Origin: Amphirosellinia nigrospora
Taxonomy: Eukaryota > Ascomycota > Sordariomycetes > Xylariales > Xylariaceae
Reading direction: 5' to 3'
DNA: 64,000 bases
Assembly: GCA_004123355.1 (NCBI GenBank)
Contig: SCHM01000001.1
Span: forward strand, 2,782,001 to 2,846,000
In this document: piece after piece, positions 1 through 12,583 of the stretch
How positions within the stretch are numbered: position 1 is the stretch's first letter
Layout of the letters: every line of letters starts with the position of its first letter
The notes under the pieces: model-generated
Databases searched by the model: none
Told to the model about the DNA's origin: nothing
Seen by the model: the letters and a program-made list of their open reading frames with translations, nothing else
Made by a program: the position numbers and the translations under genes

Positions 1-3000
1 TGTTTTTGTACGTTTGGTTAAAACGGTTAATTGGTTTGTTAAAAGAGTGTTGAGTGAAGCGTGAAGCTTTAGAGCGTTGTAAAAAAGAGTGGACGACCGA
101 AGTCAAAGTGTTGAGCAGATGTTGCAAATATTGGCTGTTGGGCTGAAGAGGAAAGAGAGAAACGGCAACATCAGGCCAGAGAGGTCAGGTATTAATAGAC
201 TCTCTGGACAAAGAATAGGAGGGACAATCCTCACCGTCAACCCCCCCAGTAACCATTACGCTATTGGGAAATTGGATCGGATCAGGGGAGAGGTAACATG
301 GCTTGTGAGCGGTGGAGGTTGATTGCGTGCCACTATGGGGCCGTGTTGGTAACTTGCTCGGTTGATCCACATGAAAGAGACTTGATGACATGGATTCGCC
401 CTCTCATTGCGATATTCATTGTCCACAAGATCTGTTTGTTTCCCTAGCCTTTAGTGCCTACAAAGATCTCAAATGGGCCTTCATCCCAGTCAGTAGGCGT
501 TAAAGGCATGCAAAGACCGGGCCTAAAAGAGAGGGCATCGGCCAGATACCTCAATGATTGGCACGCCTTACTTGACGGCCAAGCGCGCTCATGTTGACCA
601 TGCCATCGAATGCAACCCTCTCGGTCAACAGTGGACGTTTATTTGAAGTGGGGAGAAGGCTTCGGGCGATGTAAAGCTTTCATTGGTACATGCAGTGGTC
701 AGGATGCCGGTAAGGGGTGCGACTTGTGTTCTCCGCATAAACAGCAGATCCTGACAGACCGAAGTGAACTAGCCAATGAGATCTCCCGTCTAAGCAGCTT
801 AGCACCCGTGACCGGGATGCGAAGTACCAATAACCCCGATGAGCCCGGTTTTAGAGGCTTTGATGGCGAGTTTGCACTCCCAAGGGATTCAATGTGGTAA
901 ATGATGAATGAACGGCTGTGGATGACATGGCACCTATCACAATCAGTTTTTGCAAACAATGATCACGTTGTAAGACATAGTGTAGTGTAATGTGGTATAG
1001 TGTAGGTAGTGTAAGTCGTGGAACAAAAGGGTCCAAGACATTGATTTAAGCTAATACCCCCGTACCATGTGTTTTTCCTGCCATTTGAGTATTACCTCTC
1101 CTTTCGGGCAAATTTCATGGCCTCGACTACGAAACCCGACAAAACGCTGTCCAGCTATTATCCTAAAAATTCTCACAAAGAGGCTCTTACCAAAGACAAG
1201 CTAGCTTATAGTGTTCCATTTTTCTCTTTTGACTATTCTCTTGAGTTATAGTTAGCTACCTGCTCTCCTTTGCCACGTTGTTGTGGGCTGACATGTTGCA
1301 ATAGCACATGGACGTTCTTCCTTTGGAGGTTAGGTAGTGTGTACCGCCGTTAAATGAACCGATCACAGCCACCCGTTAGGTAGCGTAAACATAAATCTCG
1401 CGCTAATGCAGGAACGCTTTGTTCCTTGCATTTTCAACCGCATCCACACCTCCTCCAAGCAGTTCAGCGCATTTCTTCTTCCAAAGCAAATCAGCCGAAG
1501 TTGCGATGAAGGATTAAGCATACTCCTGCCCTTATTGGATAATCATCCCTTTCGTCGTAGCACATATATAGCCTAGGCTAACTGTGCAACAGTGGGTGAA
1601 CCACCACTATGGTCCTTGATATAAGAAAAAAATCTGCTCCGAGCTTACTGTGCTGGCTCCTGAAAAGGGCGGCCTCGCACATCTACGATCTAATTGATTT
1701 ATTCTGCCTGTCATGACCTTTAACTGCCGTGCTGGGAAATTCGGATGCCCATCTAAGCTATAATAGTGTCGTCTACTGGGCTTTGTGTGGACCTGCTTGT
1801 CCTGTCCTGGTGCGGGATCGAAACGACTGGGGTTAGCGCCGTCCTGTAATTAAGCTGTGAGGGGCCTCGTCCAATATCCCCGAATCTCTCTCTCCGTACG
1901 CTTGTGGCCTTTGCTTATAGAGTCCACACACGTCATACAGATTGGTTTTGCTAAAAACTGAACGGCTGCCTCAATATAGAGATATGATTAGAAGACTTCG
2001 GGTAAAAAGATCAAAACGTGCTAGCTGTGAGACAGTAGCACGAGAGATCGACGCTGTAGCCGCATGGATGGGCGCACCCGGTTCCGCCCCTAATTTACAG
2101 CACAGCAAGTGTTTGGTTCATTTACACACACAGTTAGTGATTCATAGTCAGAGCTTGGGTGCCGAGACACTATCGCAATAAGCTCAAGGTTGGACTAGGT
2201 TCGTAGATAGCGTACCAGAGATTCATTTATTTCCAACTTCATATAATCTCGATTATTATTCGAAGAATAACCGCCAAAATCATAGTACCTAGTAAGGTCA
2301 ATCAGCCCCTTGCCTCGATATTAATTGTGCAAGGTGAGATGACCCGAATATAGAATAAGTGTAACACGCGAGAATTAATCAAAACTGTACACTAGGGAGT
2401 CTACCATTGTGGAAGCGCGATCGACATTGTTTAAGATTCAGCTGCACATATACCGCCTTACTCTCAGGTATACACATACTTAGGTAGTACGGAGTGCTCC
2501 CTCTCTTCTTTTTCTCCGGAACCGAATAGACCAGCCTACTGCAAATTGAAAAGGGGCAGACTGACCGCAATCACACTTTACTGAGACAAAATGACTATAT
2601 TGGCTACACGATTTCCATCTTCCCATATTTGGGATAGAGAGTTATTATGGCCACTATTCAACTCCTTTCAAGACATCCCTTTTGACTAGCAGACAGTAAG
2701 ATTGCCAGTGCAGACGCCACAATCTTGACTGAGTAGCAGGTTTTTGACCGACTCTATACATCTACTATGTAGATATCTTCTCCCTCAGTATCCCTTGCGA
2801 CAACCCTTTGAAATCACTTCTGCACCAGTGTAGCCGGTGCTTTGTCCACCGACCATGATCTCTGCTGTCTCACATTAGGTACTTAGTGAACCGAGCGATG
2901 AACCGTAACACCGCATGCACATTACCGATCCCAACTTGAGGAGGATGTACATCAGGCATCAGATACGGCACCACAGTACAGCATGTATCAAGATCTGTTG

Positions 3001-3995
3001 TGGTTTTCCTGTTTTAGAGACACATAGTTTACTGAGGGTATGCCTTTTGACCTGGTGTGTGATGGACAAGGATGAACAAAGTGTGTTGTTCGTACGAAAT
3101 ATCACACTACCTGGTCTGCAGCATTTGTGCTACCAACCCGATATCCTGATGACTTGTACTACCTATCCCAGCATTTCACCTTGTTGGAGATGTAGGATAT
3201 TGAGACATAGGCTAATACCTTTTCCCGTGGCAGATAGGTATAGTTTGAGCGAATAGGTCAGCAATATTTTGAGTGATACCTTGATTTTCATCTACCGCTT
3301 TAGTGGCATAATGGCCTCAAAAGCGTGACTATTTCGAAGTTCTGTTCTACTACCAATAAAAGGTTGCAATTAACAATGGATAGGATGGCACCTACTTAGG
3401 AGTATCAACCTCAAATAGGTATTGGTAGCCTCAGACTCGGTTGGTAAATGCTGAAGGTTGTATGCAATGCCGGATTTTTGCCGGACCCGACTCATCCTAG
3501 GTTGGTTCTATTCGGAAGGTGGGGAGCTGTGTCCGATAAAGTGATGGACGTTATGCTATGCTGGGGTAAGGTACCTTACCTTTAAGGTTATTGTGTGCCG
3601 TAAATGGCCAAATGGCCATGGCGGGGCAATGCGGGCAGCACTGGAATTTTGGGCGCAGCCCAGTTCACCGCTCTAGGAATTTTATCGACGAACCAACTTC
3701 AAGGTGGGGGTGAGCGATTCTATGCCACCTTTCCCAAGTGTTTCTGTACGCCCTGTCGTCCTCTGTCGTCATTTAAGAAGCCTTATCCTCTGCCGTAAAA
3801 CAACAAAACAACAAAAGTATCCGATCAGCCGTCGCCATCACCATCGCCGTCACCACCGCCGAGTCACTACACAAACACAAACACAAACGCGGCCACAGGA
3901 AACTGTTGGCCTCAGCCCGCCGCGTTCCCTGCTGGTCGCTGGTCCCGGCCATGAGCTCGGTGTCTTTGTCATAGCATCGGAACACAAGCAGCAAC
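1..3995. other. Intergenic region without recognisable gene
   Basis: No reading frame here has intron structure, conserved motifs or a credible protein composition. Open frames of about 60-150 codons exist, but none resembles a known family. The last 300 bases before the exportin gene are C/A-rich, with a short CACAAA tandem near 3871-3890, and probably serve as the LOS1 promoter and 5' leader. No tRNA-like A or B box was seen. Confidence 0.6.
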
Positions 3996-6900
3996 ATGGA
4001 GTCTCAGGTATCATCTCCCCCCCTCAGCTACGCCCCACCACCCTCCTTCGTGCCGTCTGCCGTTTGCCGTCGCCTGTTCCATCACTCATCACCATCATCT
4101 ATCTATTACATGAACGCCCAATATCACCACTGGGAGCATCGTTGTTGGCATCATGATGACCAGGGACCTCTACATGGCTTGCCCACGAGCTAACCCCTTT
4201 CCCCTGGCAAACAGATCGAGAACGCCATCGAGATTGCCTGGAACCCTGCCTCTGACAACAACCTCAAAGGCCAAGCTTTGAGTACCTGGATCGACTGCGC
4301 TACGATCCTCAAGGATGGCAGGTTTGTCAGGCTTGCATCTCTCTTTTCAACAGACGACAACACCCCTCCGAAGTCGTTCGCCTGGTCCTCTCGAAATAGT
4401 GAACCAAGTTATCCATGTCCAGTCTCTTACGCCCCAGAACCTGGTCTCGCTTCGAGATGTGCTCCTCGAATACATAAGAACCAACTATGCCGCCGGCCAA
4501 CAATCCCAGCCTGACTCGGTCAGCCTCCAGAACAAGCTTACCCAGATCCTCACCACCCTGTTCGTCAGTCTTATACGAGAAGGATGGGACAGCTTTATCG
4601 ACGACTTCCTAGCTCTGACTATTACCCCTGGTAGCTCACAGCGTGACAATGTTCCGGGCGTTGTTCTCTATTTGCGTATACTTGGTTCCATTCATGACGA
4701 GATTGCAGATGTTCTGGTCGCACGCCAGGACGCCCAAGTCAGGGTCCACACCGAGTTAAAAGATCTTCTGCGAGATAGGGATGTTGGGAAGATAGCCCAA
4801 TCTTGGCAAGACATTTTTGCATTGTACTGCAACCAAAATGATGGCATTATCGAGATGACACTTAAAGTCCTCGGCAAGTGGGTTAGCTGGATTGATATCT
4901 CGCTGATCATTAACCAGGAGATGCTCGGCCAGATATTCCCGCTTATTGGAAGGACGAATGCATCAGGTGCCGCTGATAAGGTTCGCGATGCAGCTATCGA
5001 TGCCTTTAACGAAATAGTAGGGAAAAAGATGCGTCCAGCGGACAAAACCGAGATGATCTCCTTTCTCGATCTGCGAACAATCATCTCAACACTCATTGCC
5101 AGCCCTCCTCTCAACGATCATAAAGGCACGTCCCTGTACGACACAGATCTAGCCGAAGCTGTCGCCAAGCTTGTGAACACTGTTATAGCCGATCTTGTGA
5201 GAGTACTGGAAGACCGTGCTACCGATGAGACTACTAAAATGAAAGCGACATCATTAGTCCACGAATTTGTTCCCCTTCTCTTACGCTTCTTCTCCGATGA
5301 ATACGATGAAGTATGCTCCACTGTTATCCCATCTCTGACCGACCTACTACAGTATTTCCGCAAGCTAAGCTCACTTCCTGATGTTTTTTCTGAGATGCTC
5401 ACACCAATCTTAAATGCAATTATTATGAAAATGCGTTACGATGAAACCTCGTCATGGGGCGCCGAAGATGAGCAAACAGATGAGGCCGAGTTCCAAGAGC
5501 TTCGTAAGAAACTACAAGTGTTACAGAAAAGTGTTGCTGCAGTGGACCCAAATCTTTACATAGACGTGCTATCGAACCTCGTTGGCAGAATCTTCCAATC
5601 GCTTGATGAGCGAGGTTCTCAGTTGGATTGGAGGGATCTCGACTTAGCCCTTCACGAAATGTACCTCTTTGGCGAGCTTGCCATGCCCAGCCAGGGACTG
5701 AGTTTGAAGACTGGACCGCCTCCTCAGGCAAGTGAGAGACTAACCGCCATGATGACTAAAATGGTGCAATCAGGTAAATGTTGCTCGTATACTGCAACAA
5801 AGCTATACTAATCTGAGAGCAGGTGTTGCGAATTTTCCACATCCAGCTATCGTTCTGCAGTATATGGAAATATGCAACCGATATAGTGCCTTTTTCGAGG
5901 CACAGTCTTCTATGACTGGTCAGGTTCTGGAGAGCTTCGTGACCCTCGTACATCACAACCACGTCCGAATCCGCACGCGCTCCTGGTATCTGTTTTTCCG
6001 TTTTGTGAAGCATTTGAGGGCTCAAGTTGGAAATGTTGCCGAAACGGTCATTCAGTCATCAGCGACCTCCTTCCCATTAAGGCGGAAGTCTCCAACGATG
6101 ATGCAGATGACGACATGTCCTCGGACGAAACCGACAACTCGGCAGATGCTGTTTTTAATGCGCAACTGTTTTTATTCGAGGCGATTGGTTGTATATCATC
6201 CACAGCCAACACTCCCGCAGATAAGCAGGCTATGTATGCGCGCTCTGTAATGGATCCATTATTTGCCGATATGGAACAGCACCTTGCGCGGGCCAAGTCA
6301 GGGGATGCCCAAGCCATACTCCAAGTCAATCATATAATCATGGCCTTAGGCACGCTGGCACACGGCTTTTCCGATTGGACTCCCGGGGCTCATAACTCCC
6401 ACCACCGACCTCCACCTCCCAAGGCTGTATCAGACGAATTTGCGAGAGCCGCGGAAGCTATTTTGATTGCCCTCAACAGACTCAACACATATGCCGACAT
6501 TCGTGCCGCGTGCAGAGCAGCATTCTCACGGTTACTTGGAGTTCTGGGTTCCGCCGTACTTCCACAACTTCCACAGTGGATTGAAGGTCTCTTATCTCAG
6601 AGTTCCTCTAAAGACGAAATGGCTATGTTTCTTCGTCTCCTGGACCAAGTCGTCTTTGGGTTCAAGACCGAGATCTTCGATGTACTTAATATTTTGCTAA
6701 CACCCTTGTTGCAAAGAGTTTTCGGAGGACTTAGGGAACCTATCAGCGGCACAGACGATGAGATACAACTTGCGGAGCTAAGACGCGAGTATCTTACTTT
6801 CCTTGGTATTATCCTGAATAATGACCTGGGAAGCGTGCTCATTTCCGAAGCTAACCAGGGCTTCTTCGAGGAATTGATTGGCTCAATCCTCGCCTTAGCT

Positions 6901-7353
6901 ACGGAAATCGAGCCAAGCTCGGGAAATCTCCCAGCTAGCAAAATAGCGTTCAGTCTTCTAACCAAGATGGCGACCGTTTGGGGTGGACCAGACGTCGCGA
7001 GCATCTCCGAAAACCCAGCCACTCAAGGATCGCCGTCTCCAGTTATCCCCGGATTTGATCAATTAATCTTAATTGATAGATTTCACCCAGCATGTTGGCA
7101 GGTTCTATCGAATTCACAGTTCCGGCCGTCGGCAGATGCTCAAACCAAGCAAGTATTAAATGAGATCGCTGGTCTGGAGCAAGCTATCTACTTGAAAACA
7201 GGAGCCGCTTTCATACAACATTTACGGTCGACCCTCTTCCCTGAATTAGGCATTGATGGCGATCAATTTCTACGAAATATGACTACCTCGACTGATAGGA
7301 AGTCATTTGCTAAATACCTCCAGACGTTCAAAGACAATAAACTAAAATCATAA
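3996..7353 (+). CDS. LOS1: Exportin-T (tRNA exportin LOS1), three frame breaks
   Basis: Karyopherin-beta family exportin that carries mature tRNA from nucleus to cytoplasm with RanGTP. The first exon codes only four residues (MESQ, 3996-4007). A 207-bp intron (4008-4214) follows, then IENAIEIAWNP, typical of the LOS1/XPOT amino terminus. A second intron lies at 5774-5822 with a CTAAT branch site. The body is all-helical HEAT/Xpo1-like, with WDSFIDDFLAL and GVVLYLRILGSIHDEIADV early and FKTEIFDVLNILLTPLLQR late. Three single bases appear to be missing: at the T run 4277-4279, near 4390, and near 6056. The middle frame (about 4279-4390) supplies FEYLDRLRYDPQGWQVC and HPSEVVRLVL, expected at that place in the family. 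With three bases added the coding length is 1035 codons, a normal LOS1 length. No nonsense substitutions are seen, so sequencing error is more likely than a pseudogene. Confidence 0.9.
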
Positions 7354-7684
7354 GGGCAAAAAACAAAGAAAAAATTAACACCTGGATTGCATCATACATT
7401 GCTATCCAACGGAGGACATGCTGAAGGATAGAACCAACTACAAGATAGCAGTTCTCTAGCCACCATTGCATATGTACAGGAGTTGAGGGCAACTTATACC
7501 ATCACACCAAATTTCGGTGTATGTTCCTTGTATTTGGGCTTCATAGATGAATTTGAGAAGCGATCGTCTCCTACAGCCCGTACCCACAACTTCGACTCTC
7601 TGTATGCTCCCAGCACCTGATAAATTGAATGAAGATATCGAATAAACTCTAATCAACGTGGCTTATGCACTATACACACCCAAA

Positions 7685-7744
7685 CATGCTTCTTAGTGCA
7701 TGGTAGTCGAGGTTCATGCTTCTTAGTGCATGGTAGTCGAGGTT
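7685..7744. repeat. Perfect 30-bp tandem duplication
   Basis: Two identical adjacent copies of a 30-bp unit starting CATGCTTCTTAGTGC, at 7685-7714 and 7715-7744, followed by the first three bases of a third. Perfect identity implies a recent slippage or replication event, or an assembly artefact. Confidence 0.95.
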
Positions 7745-9073
7745 CATCTTCTATACATGTATTAGTGTGCAAGAACGGTAATACACTCTACAGGCCCGCG
7801 GAGGATATCTTGCGTGTTATGTCTCATTAAATTGGAGGTGATATTCTATGTAGATAGATTTAAAATCAACAAACTAGTAAAGTTACTTAAGGTGTGCCTA
7901 CGAAAGCCACCTAATAATATTTTTTCAACCTAGAGAAATAGGACTTTCGAGGGTAGCTCTATCAGCGGTAACAATCCTCCATCTTATCCCATACGTGTAT
8001 AGGAGCCTTCTTCACGATTACGCTTCCTGAGGCGTTCACGGTGAAAAATTGAAAGGTATATATGAGTGTATTATTCAGCGTAACTTATGTCAGGGATACC
8101 TTGTGCCCTTGTATAGTATACGTCAAAGTTCTCCCTTTTCAATTCCTCTAGGTTAGATACTTCTCTTCGATCATGATAATAGCGGCACGGACATCTCTGA
8201 TCTGAATAGAGATTGTAAGCAACGAGAATTTAATGTCTGCTGCGCAACCTGCTTCATTCCACGACGTACAATCACTTGCACCGACATTACATTTCATCGC
8301 TATAAAAGATGACCAAGGTTAAATAGCGACAGAATCATATAACTTCCAGGGTAAATGGTTCTATATTGAAGAGAAACACCTGTCTAGCCAGGGACCTAGT
8401 TAGGGCTTAATAGAGTGATCGATTAATTCCCGAACCTCCTTAATGTAGGGGTTCCCCAGTCACCTACATATACCTATACACAGAGGTCTACTAGTCTACC
8501 CCATAGGTTCACTGCGGCCCAGTGAACCAACTATACCATCAATTATTGTCATATCTGTCTCGATCCAATCTTGTGTCTTTTCTCCCTCTCTAGCGATCTC
8601 AATCTTCCCGAGGAAAATTCGTCGAGTTGTGGGTCTATCGTTGCTAGTTCGTAACTCGGTGCTCACGGTCCCGGATCGAGCGAAGATAACCGTCTTGAGT
8701 GCCCCATGCCTCGTTGTTGCTTCAATGGGGACGAGGTGCGTGGGATGTTGGATGACAATCCAAAGTTAGGGGGGTGTTCGACGAGGTTGCAGAAGTTGCT
8801 TTTATGGTCACCGTTGGACGGGGGTTTAACGTCAAGCATTATCGCCAATATCGCTGTCTTCTAACATGCTTTGACCGTGGCATCAATGGGGTATATGAGG
8901 CGGTGAAGAGGATATCGTATAGTCGCACCGATGCGAGTTCTTCTGTTGTCAACGAATTCCTGGGCCCGGCTGGTCAAGTTAGAGAAATCGGGAGGTCTCT
9001 AACACGGAGGCAAACAGAGTGTTTTCGGGAACACCTTAGACTTCCCTCCTTCTACCAGGTATTCTTTCAAACC

Positions 9074-9106
9074 GCGAAACCTGGGCGAAACCTGGGCGAA
9101 ACCTGG
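9074..9106. repeat. 11-bp tandem repeat, three copies
   Basis: Three perfect copies of GCGAAACCTGG in an intergenic stretch. No coding context or regulatory meaning is evident. Confidence 0.95.
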
Positions 9107-9570
9107 GGCGGCATTTCGACCCTCTCTGGCAGCGGCAATGGCCGGAGGGCAAATAGCTTTTCGTATATAGTTATAGTCTTCTAGGAAACGGGTTTACCGG
9201 ACCGATTTCCGCCGGGATTGCTAGCGGCAGGGTTGCGGCCTGGGAGCTAAGTATCGTAGAACGACGCAGTTTTGGTGGGGAGGATAGAAGCCATCGCCGT
9301 CCATCGCGCGAAAGGTCTCACAATTGCGAGGGATATAACTAGCTCCTCAGGTTTTACGACTGTTACAAGTCTCTGTAGTTGTATCTCTCCGTGCGAGCCT
9401 ACCTCTCAGCGGGAGAGATTTGAGGGCCCAAAGAATCGAGATACTTCGGAACTTGATATTGATAGACCGTTTATATAGCTGACCACTTCCCGGCTCGGCT
9501 GTGTCGGACCCAGGTTGGGATCTGGGGAATTCTCCATCGTGACTTTGCATCAGGCGGACTGCTTCCGCCA

Positions 9571-9604
9571 CGGAATAAAAACGACGCCGTTAGTACTCCG
9601 TGAG
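9571..9604 (-). repeat. Dispersed 34-bp motif, copy A
   Basis: Read on the minus strand, this segment matches copies B (11732-11766) and C (12550-12583) along the core CTCACGG(A/G)GTA(C/T)TAACGG followed by CGTCGTTTT and a TA(C/T)TCCG-like end. Just outside the CTCACG end lies a TATATA stretch (9618-9623), also present next to copy B. The core AACGGCGTCGTT is an imperfect palindrome. Probably the end of a decayed mobile element; no coding capacity was seen. Confidence 0.6.
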
Positions 9605-10166
9605 CATCATTGATGTATATATAGGCTCCACACCTCCGCGACGACTCTGAGTGGGATTGTGCTGTCCCCGCCGAAGAAGCGCGCGGATGGTCCACGGCTA
9701 TCCCACGTCTCCCAAAATACCTCTCTCTCAGCTCCTCTTGGTAGCCAGTAATAATAGTTGAATCGACTCTTCCAGCCCTTTTTGAATGTGCTCTAGCTCA
9801 TCTAAGCCTGTGGAAAAGCCGGTGTAGTTGGCCCTGTACATGATACTACTGGAAGCATCCTGATATCTTTTATGTATGGGTGGATCTTTGCCAACTACAT
9901 GGCGGACAAGCAAACCCCTAGCTGTAACCTCCCAAATAGATACAAGAACAGGGAGGCTTTGAAGAACTGGAAACGAAGGGCCGCCGGTGTGCTCTACCCG
10001 TCACCATTCCTCACTTCTCTTGCATCAGGCCGTGGTTCTGCTTGGCCACCAAGACTAGATTCGTCAAGCTGACCGTTGAAATTAGATGGACTGCCAGTTA
10101 TCAATGCTCAACGGCTCCTTTGCCCGGTCTCTGTCCGAGGGACCCACGCCCGATGATGGCAATAAT

Positions 10167-10225
10167 CCCATCCGAAACGATATCGACCTTCCCATCCGAA
10201 AACGATATCGATATTCCCATCCGGA
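10167..10225. repeat. Tandem repeat of about 25 bp, 2.4 copies
   Basis: Units start CCCATCCGAAA and contain CGATATCGA. Copies begin at 10167 and 10191, with a partial third at 10216. The first two differ by a single A insertion and a few 3' bases. CGATATCG is itself palindromic. Confidence 0.9.
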
Positions 10226-10638
10226 CACAATAAAAGGTTTCCAGACGATTAGGAAATGTGGCCGAGGCTGTGTGTTGTGGGAGCTGGGCATTTCACGGGT
10301 TTATTTATGAGAGACAACTGCCGTGACAAAAAACGAGGATATGGGGTGTGATGAGGTAGGTCATCTATACTTGTTGTTGCGCGAAGGTCTCTAAAACTAC
10401 CTCTGTAGACGTAATTTGGTTATATGTAGATAATTTCTTTGTTCATGGCTTCGTGACGTAGGGAGAGCGAGGCCCGACGAACATGGATAATAGTCCAACC
10501 ATCCAGGCGGGCAGAGTCTAGAGAGTGGAGGGCACCAAGAACACGACCCATGTATAGGAACTTGAACATTTAATAGGGCGAATGCTTGGATTTCTTGGGT
10601 ATATAAGTAAGGGGGTGATAAGGGGGAATACTGCTTCT

Positions 10639-10656
10639 CCCCCCCCCCCCCCCCCC
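10639..10656. repeat. Homopolymer of 18 C
   Basis: A run of 18 cytosines on the + strand in intergenic DNA. Its true length is uncertain given the homopolymer-linked errors seen in the genes of this window. Confidence 0.8.
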
Positions 10657-11731
10657 TTCTAAGGCGTACCGACGGCGCTCGGCGCTCAGGCAGGTCGAGA
10701 ATTTCGACGTCGGGTGCTATCCAAAGCAAACAGCGCGATGTATGGGTAACCCAGATCTATGGGACTCGCTTCGGAGCTCCTCGTCTGCAAGGACAGCTAT
10801 TTTGCTAACCTTCGGAATGTCGAGGAGCTGATAGCGAGCCGTCTCGTCAACCGTGAAACCGCCCCGGGTGACCTAGGGGTGGGTCGAGAGAAGGCGGGTA
10901 AACCCCATAAGGAGCCGGTACGGGGCCCCGGCGATCGTATGGGAGGGGGAGTGAATTGTATCGGGCCACGAGATGATAATGGTTTGGTGGGCTCGGGGTT
11001 TACTGTTCTTGACTTGGAACGTTGCCAGTACTGGTACTCATGTCGTCTCTTTGTCTACGTGTTTTGCGTGGCTTGCGTGCTGAGAGGGGAGAGTGGAGGG
11101 CCGAGAAATTTCGTCGATATGGCGAAAGATAGAGTAGCCAACCGAAGTAATTCTGCTGGTGCCTCCAGGCAGGAAGTACTGTTTGCTTTGGCCGGCTTAG
11201 TTTTCACCAGTATGCACCACCACTGGTCATGGGTCGCCCCAAATCAGCTAACTCCTCGCCTGGGCCTGGATAAAAGGAGCGACCCTTACGCTTCCAACTT
11301 CTGGCTCAAATAGTCTCAAAAGGCCGATCAAGGGGATGTCGACATTTCATATCCACAAACAACGCGTTAGATCTGCGGTTATCATAAGGCCGGGAGTCCA
11401 CACTCGGACCTAATGATTCAGAATAGATCTTGTTGCCATTCAGAATAATTGTTGTTGTATAGTAGGTTGATAGGTACCCTCACGCAAGATCGAGAACCTT
11501 TGAAGGAGCTGTAAAGTGGTAAACAACCAAGCACGTCGCAATACGACGAAATAGAAGAGGCATAAAATCATGAGGAGCACATCTCTAGAATAGTTGCGCA
11601 AACGGCCGAATGGTTCGAGAAGAAGCTGGTTTTCATAAAAATTTCACTCAGTGTCAGTAGGCATTCGTGTTAACCGCCCCGAAAGAGGTTCTTGCTCGAT
11701 CAGTGTGGCGAACCATATATATTGTGAATAC

Positions 11732-11766
11732 CTCACGGGGTATTAACGGCGTCGTTTTACTCCGTC
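11732..11766 (+). repeat. Dispersed 34-bp motif, copy B
   Basis: Best-preserved copy: CCTCACGGGGTATTAACGG followed by CGTCGTTTTACTCCGTCGG, preceded by a CCATATATATTGTGAATA stretch. It matches copy A (inverted, 2.1 kb upstream) and copy C (direct, 0.8 kb downstream). Confidence 0.6.
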
Positions 11767-12549
11767 GGAATTTGGCTGGTGCAGAAAAGGGGTGATGGGC
11801 TTTCATGACCCAGGAGTGACACTGATCCCGGAAAGGTGGGTGGTTCGCGCTTGTTCGGGGCGAAAACGAGTGAGGCATCGCGTGTATTGGCTACGGAATA
11901 GGGATCGGTAGATTTGAGTCGAGTAGGCGTTGGTCTTGTTATGTACTTTCGCCCTTTTATGGACAACGGGGTTTCGAGTTGGGGCAATGAAGAAACTCAC
12001 TACCTAATGATCGGTCGTGATTCATTACGGTCGTTCATGAGTCTGCGAAGGGTGTCCAGATACTGGGCGGTCGGAAAAACCTAGGCATATTTAGGGTCGC
12101 CCAGTTGTCGGAGCTCTTGCTGAGTCCATATGATCCGTCTGGGCCAAATTCAGTGCCGCTACTCGGCTATGAGAAGGAATGCCAGCATGATCAGGCTCCC
12201 TCTTGATATACGGCCTGAATTTACTCGTGGATAAAACCCACTATAAGTTGAACAAGCGGTTGCCCGGGTCTAGTCTTGACGTTAGGTGTGACTAGTAAAG
12301 GTAATAGGAGTTAGAAGTAGACTGACATAGTCGCTGGCCTTGTACGTCGCCTGCTCCTTGACTACATTTAGTCACCAACCTCGTCTTTTGCCAGTTCTCT
12401 CATGGAGAAATCCTTGAATATTATTCGAGCCTGGGGCATTGTCGAACATCCGTTTTATAGGAAACTCTTGCTTTTCTTGAGATGAAGGAGGCGGTGGGGA
12501 GGATTAGTCGTAAGTTAGAAAAGATGAAGGTCTGATGCAGAGCCAATGC

Positions 12550-12583
12550 CCACGAGGTATTAACGGTGTCGTTTTTACTCTGT
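12550..12583 (+). repeat. Dispersed 34-bp motif, copy C
   Basis: CCACGAGGTATTAACGG then TGTCGTTTTTACTCTG. Same orientation as copy B, with a few substitutions and one extra T in the T run. Confidence 0.55.

Noticed and set aside
10759-11313. 184-codon open frame on the + strand
   Set aside because: No domain, no homology I recognise, and it lies in a block of decayed repeats; probably a chance frame.
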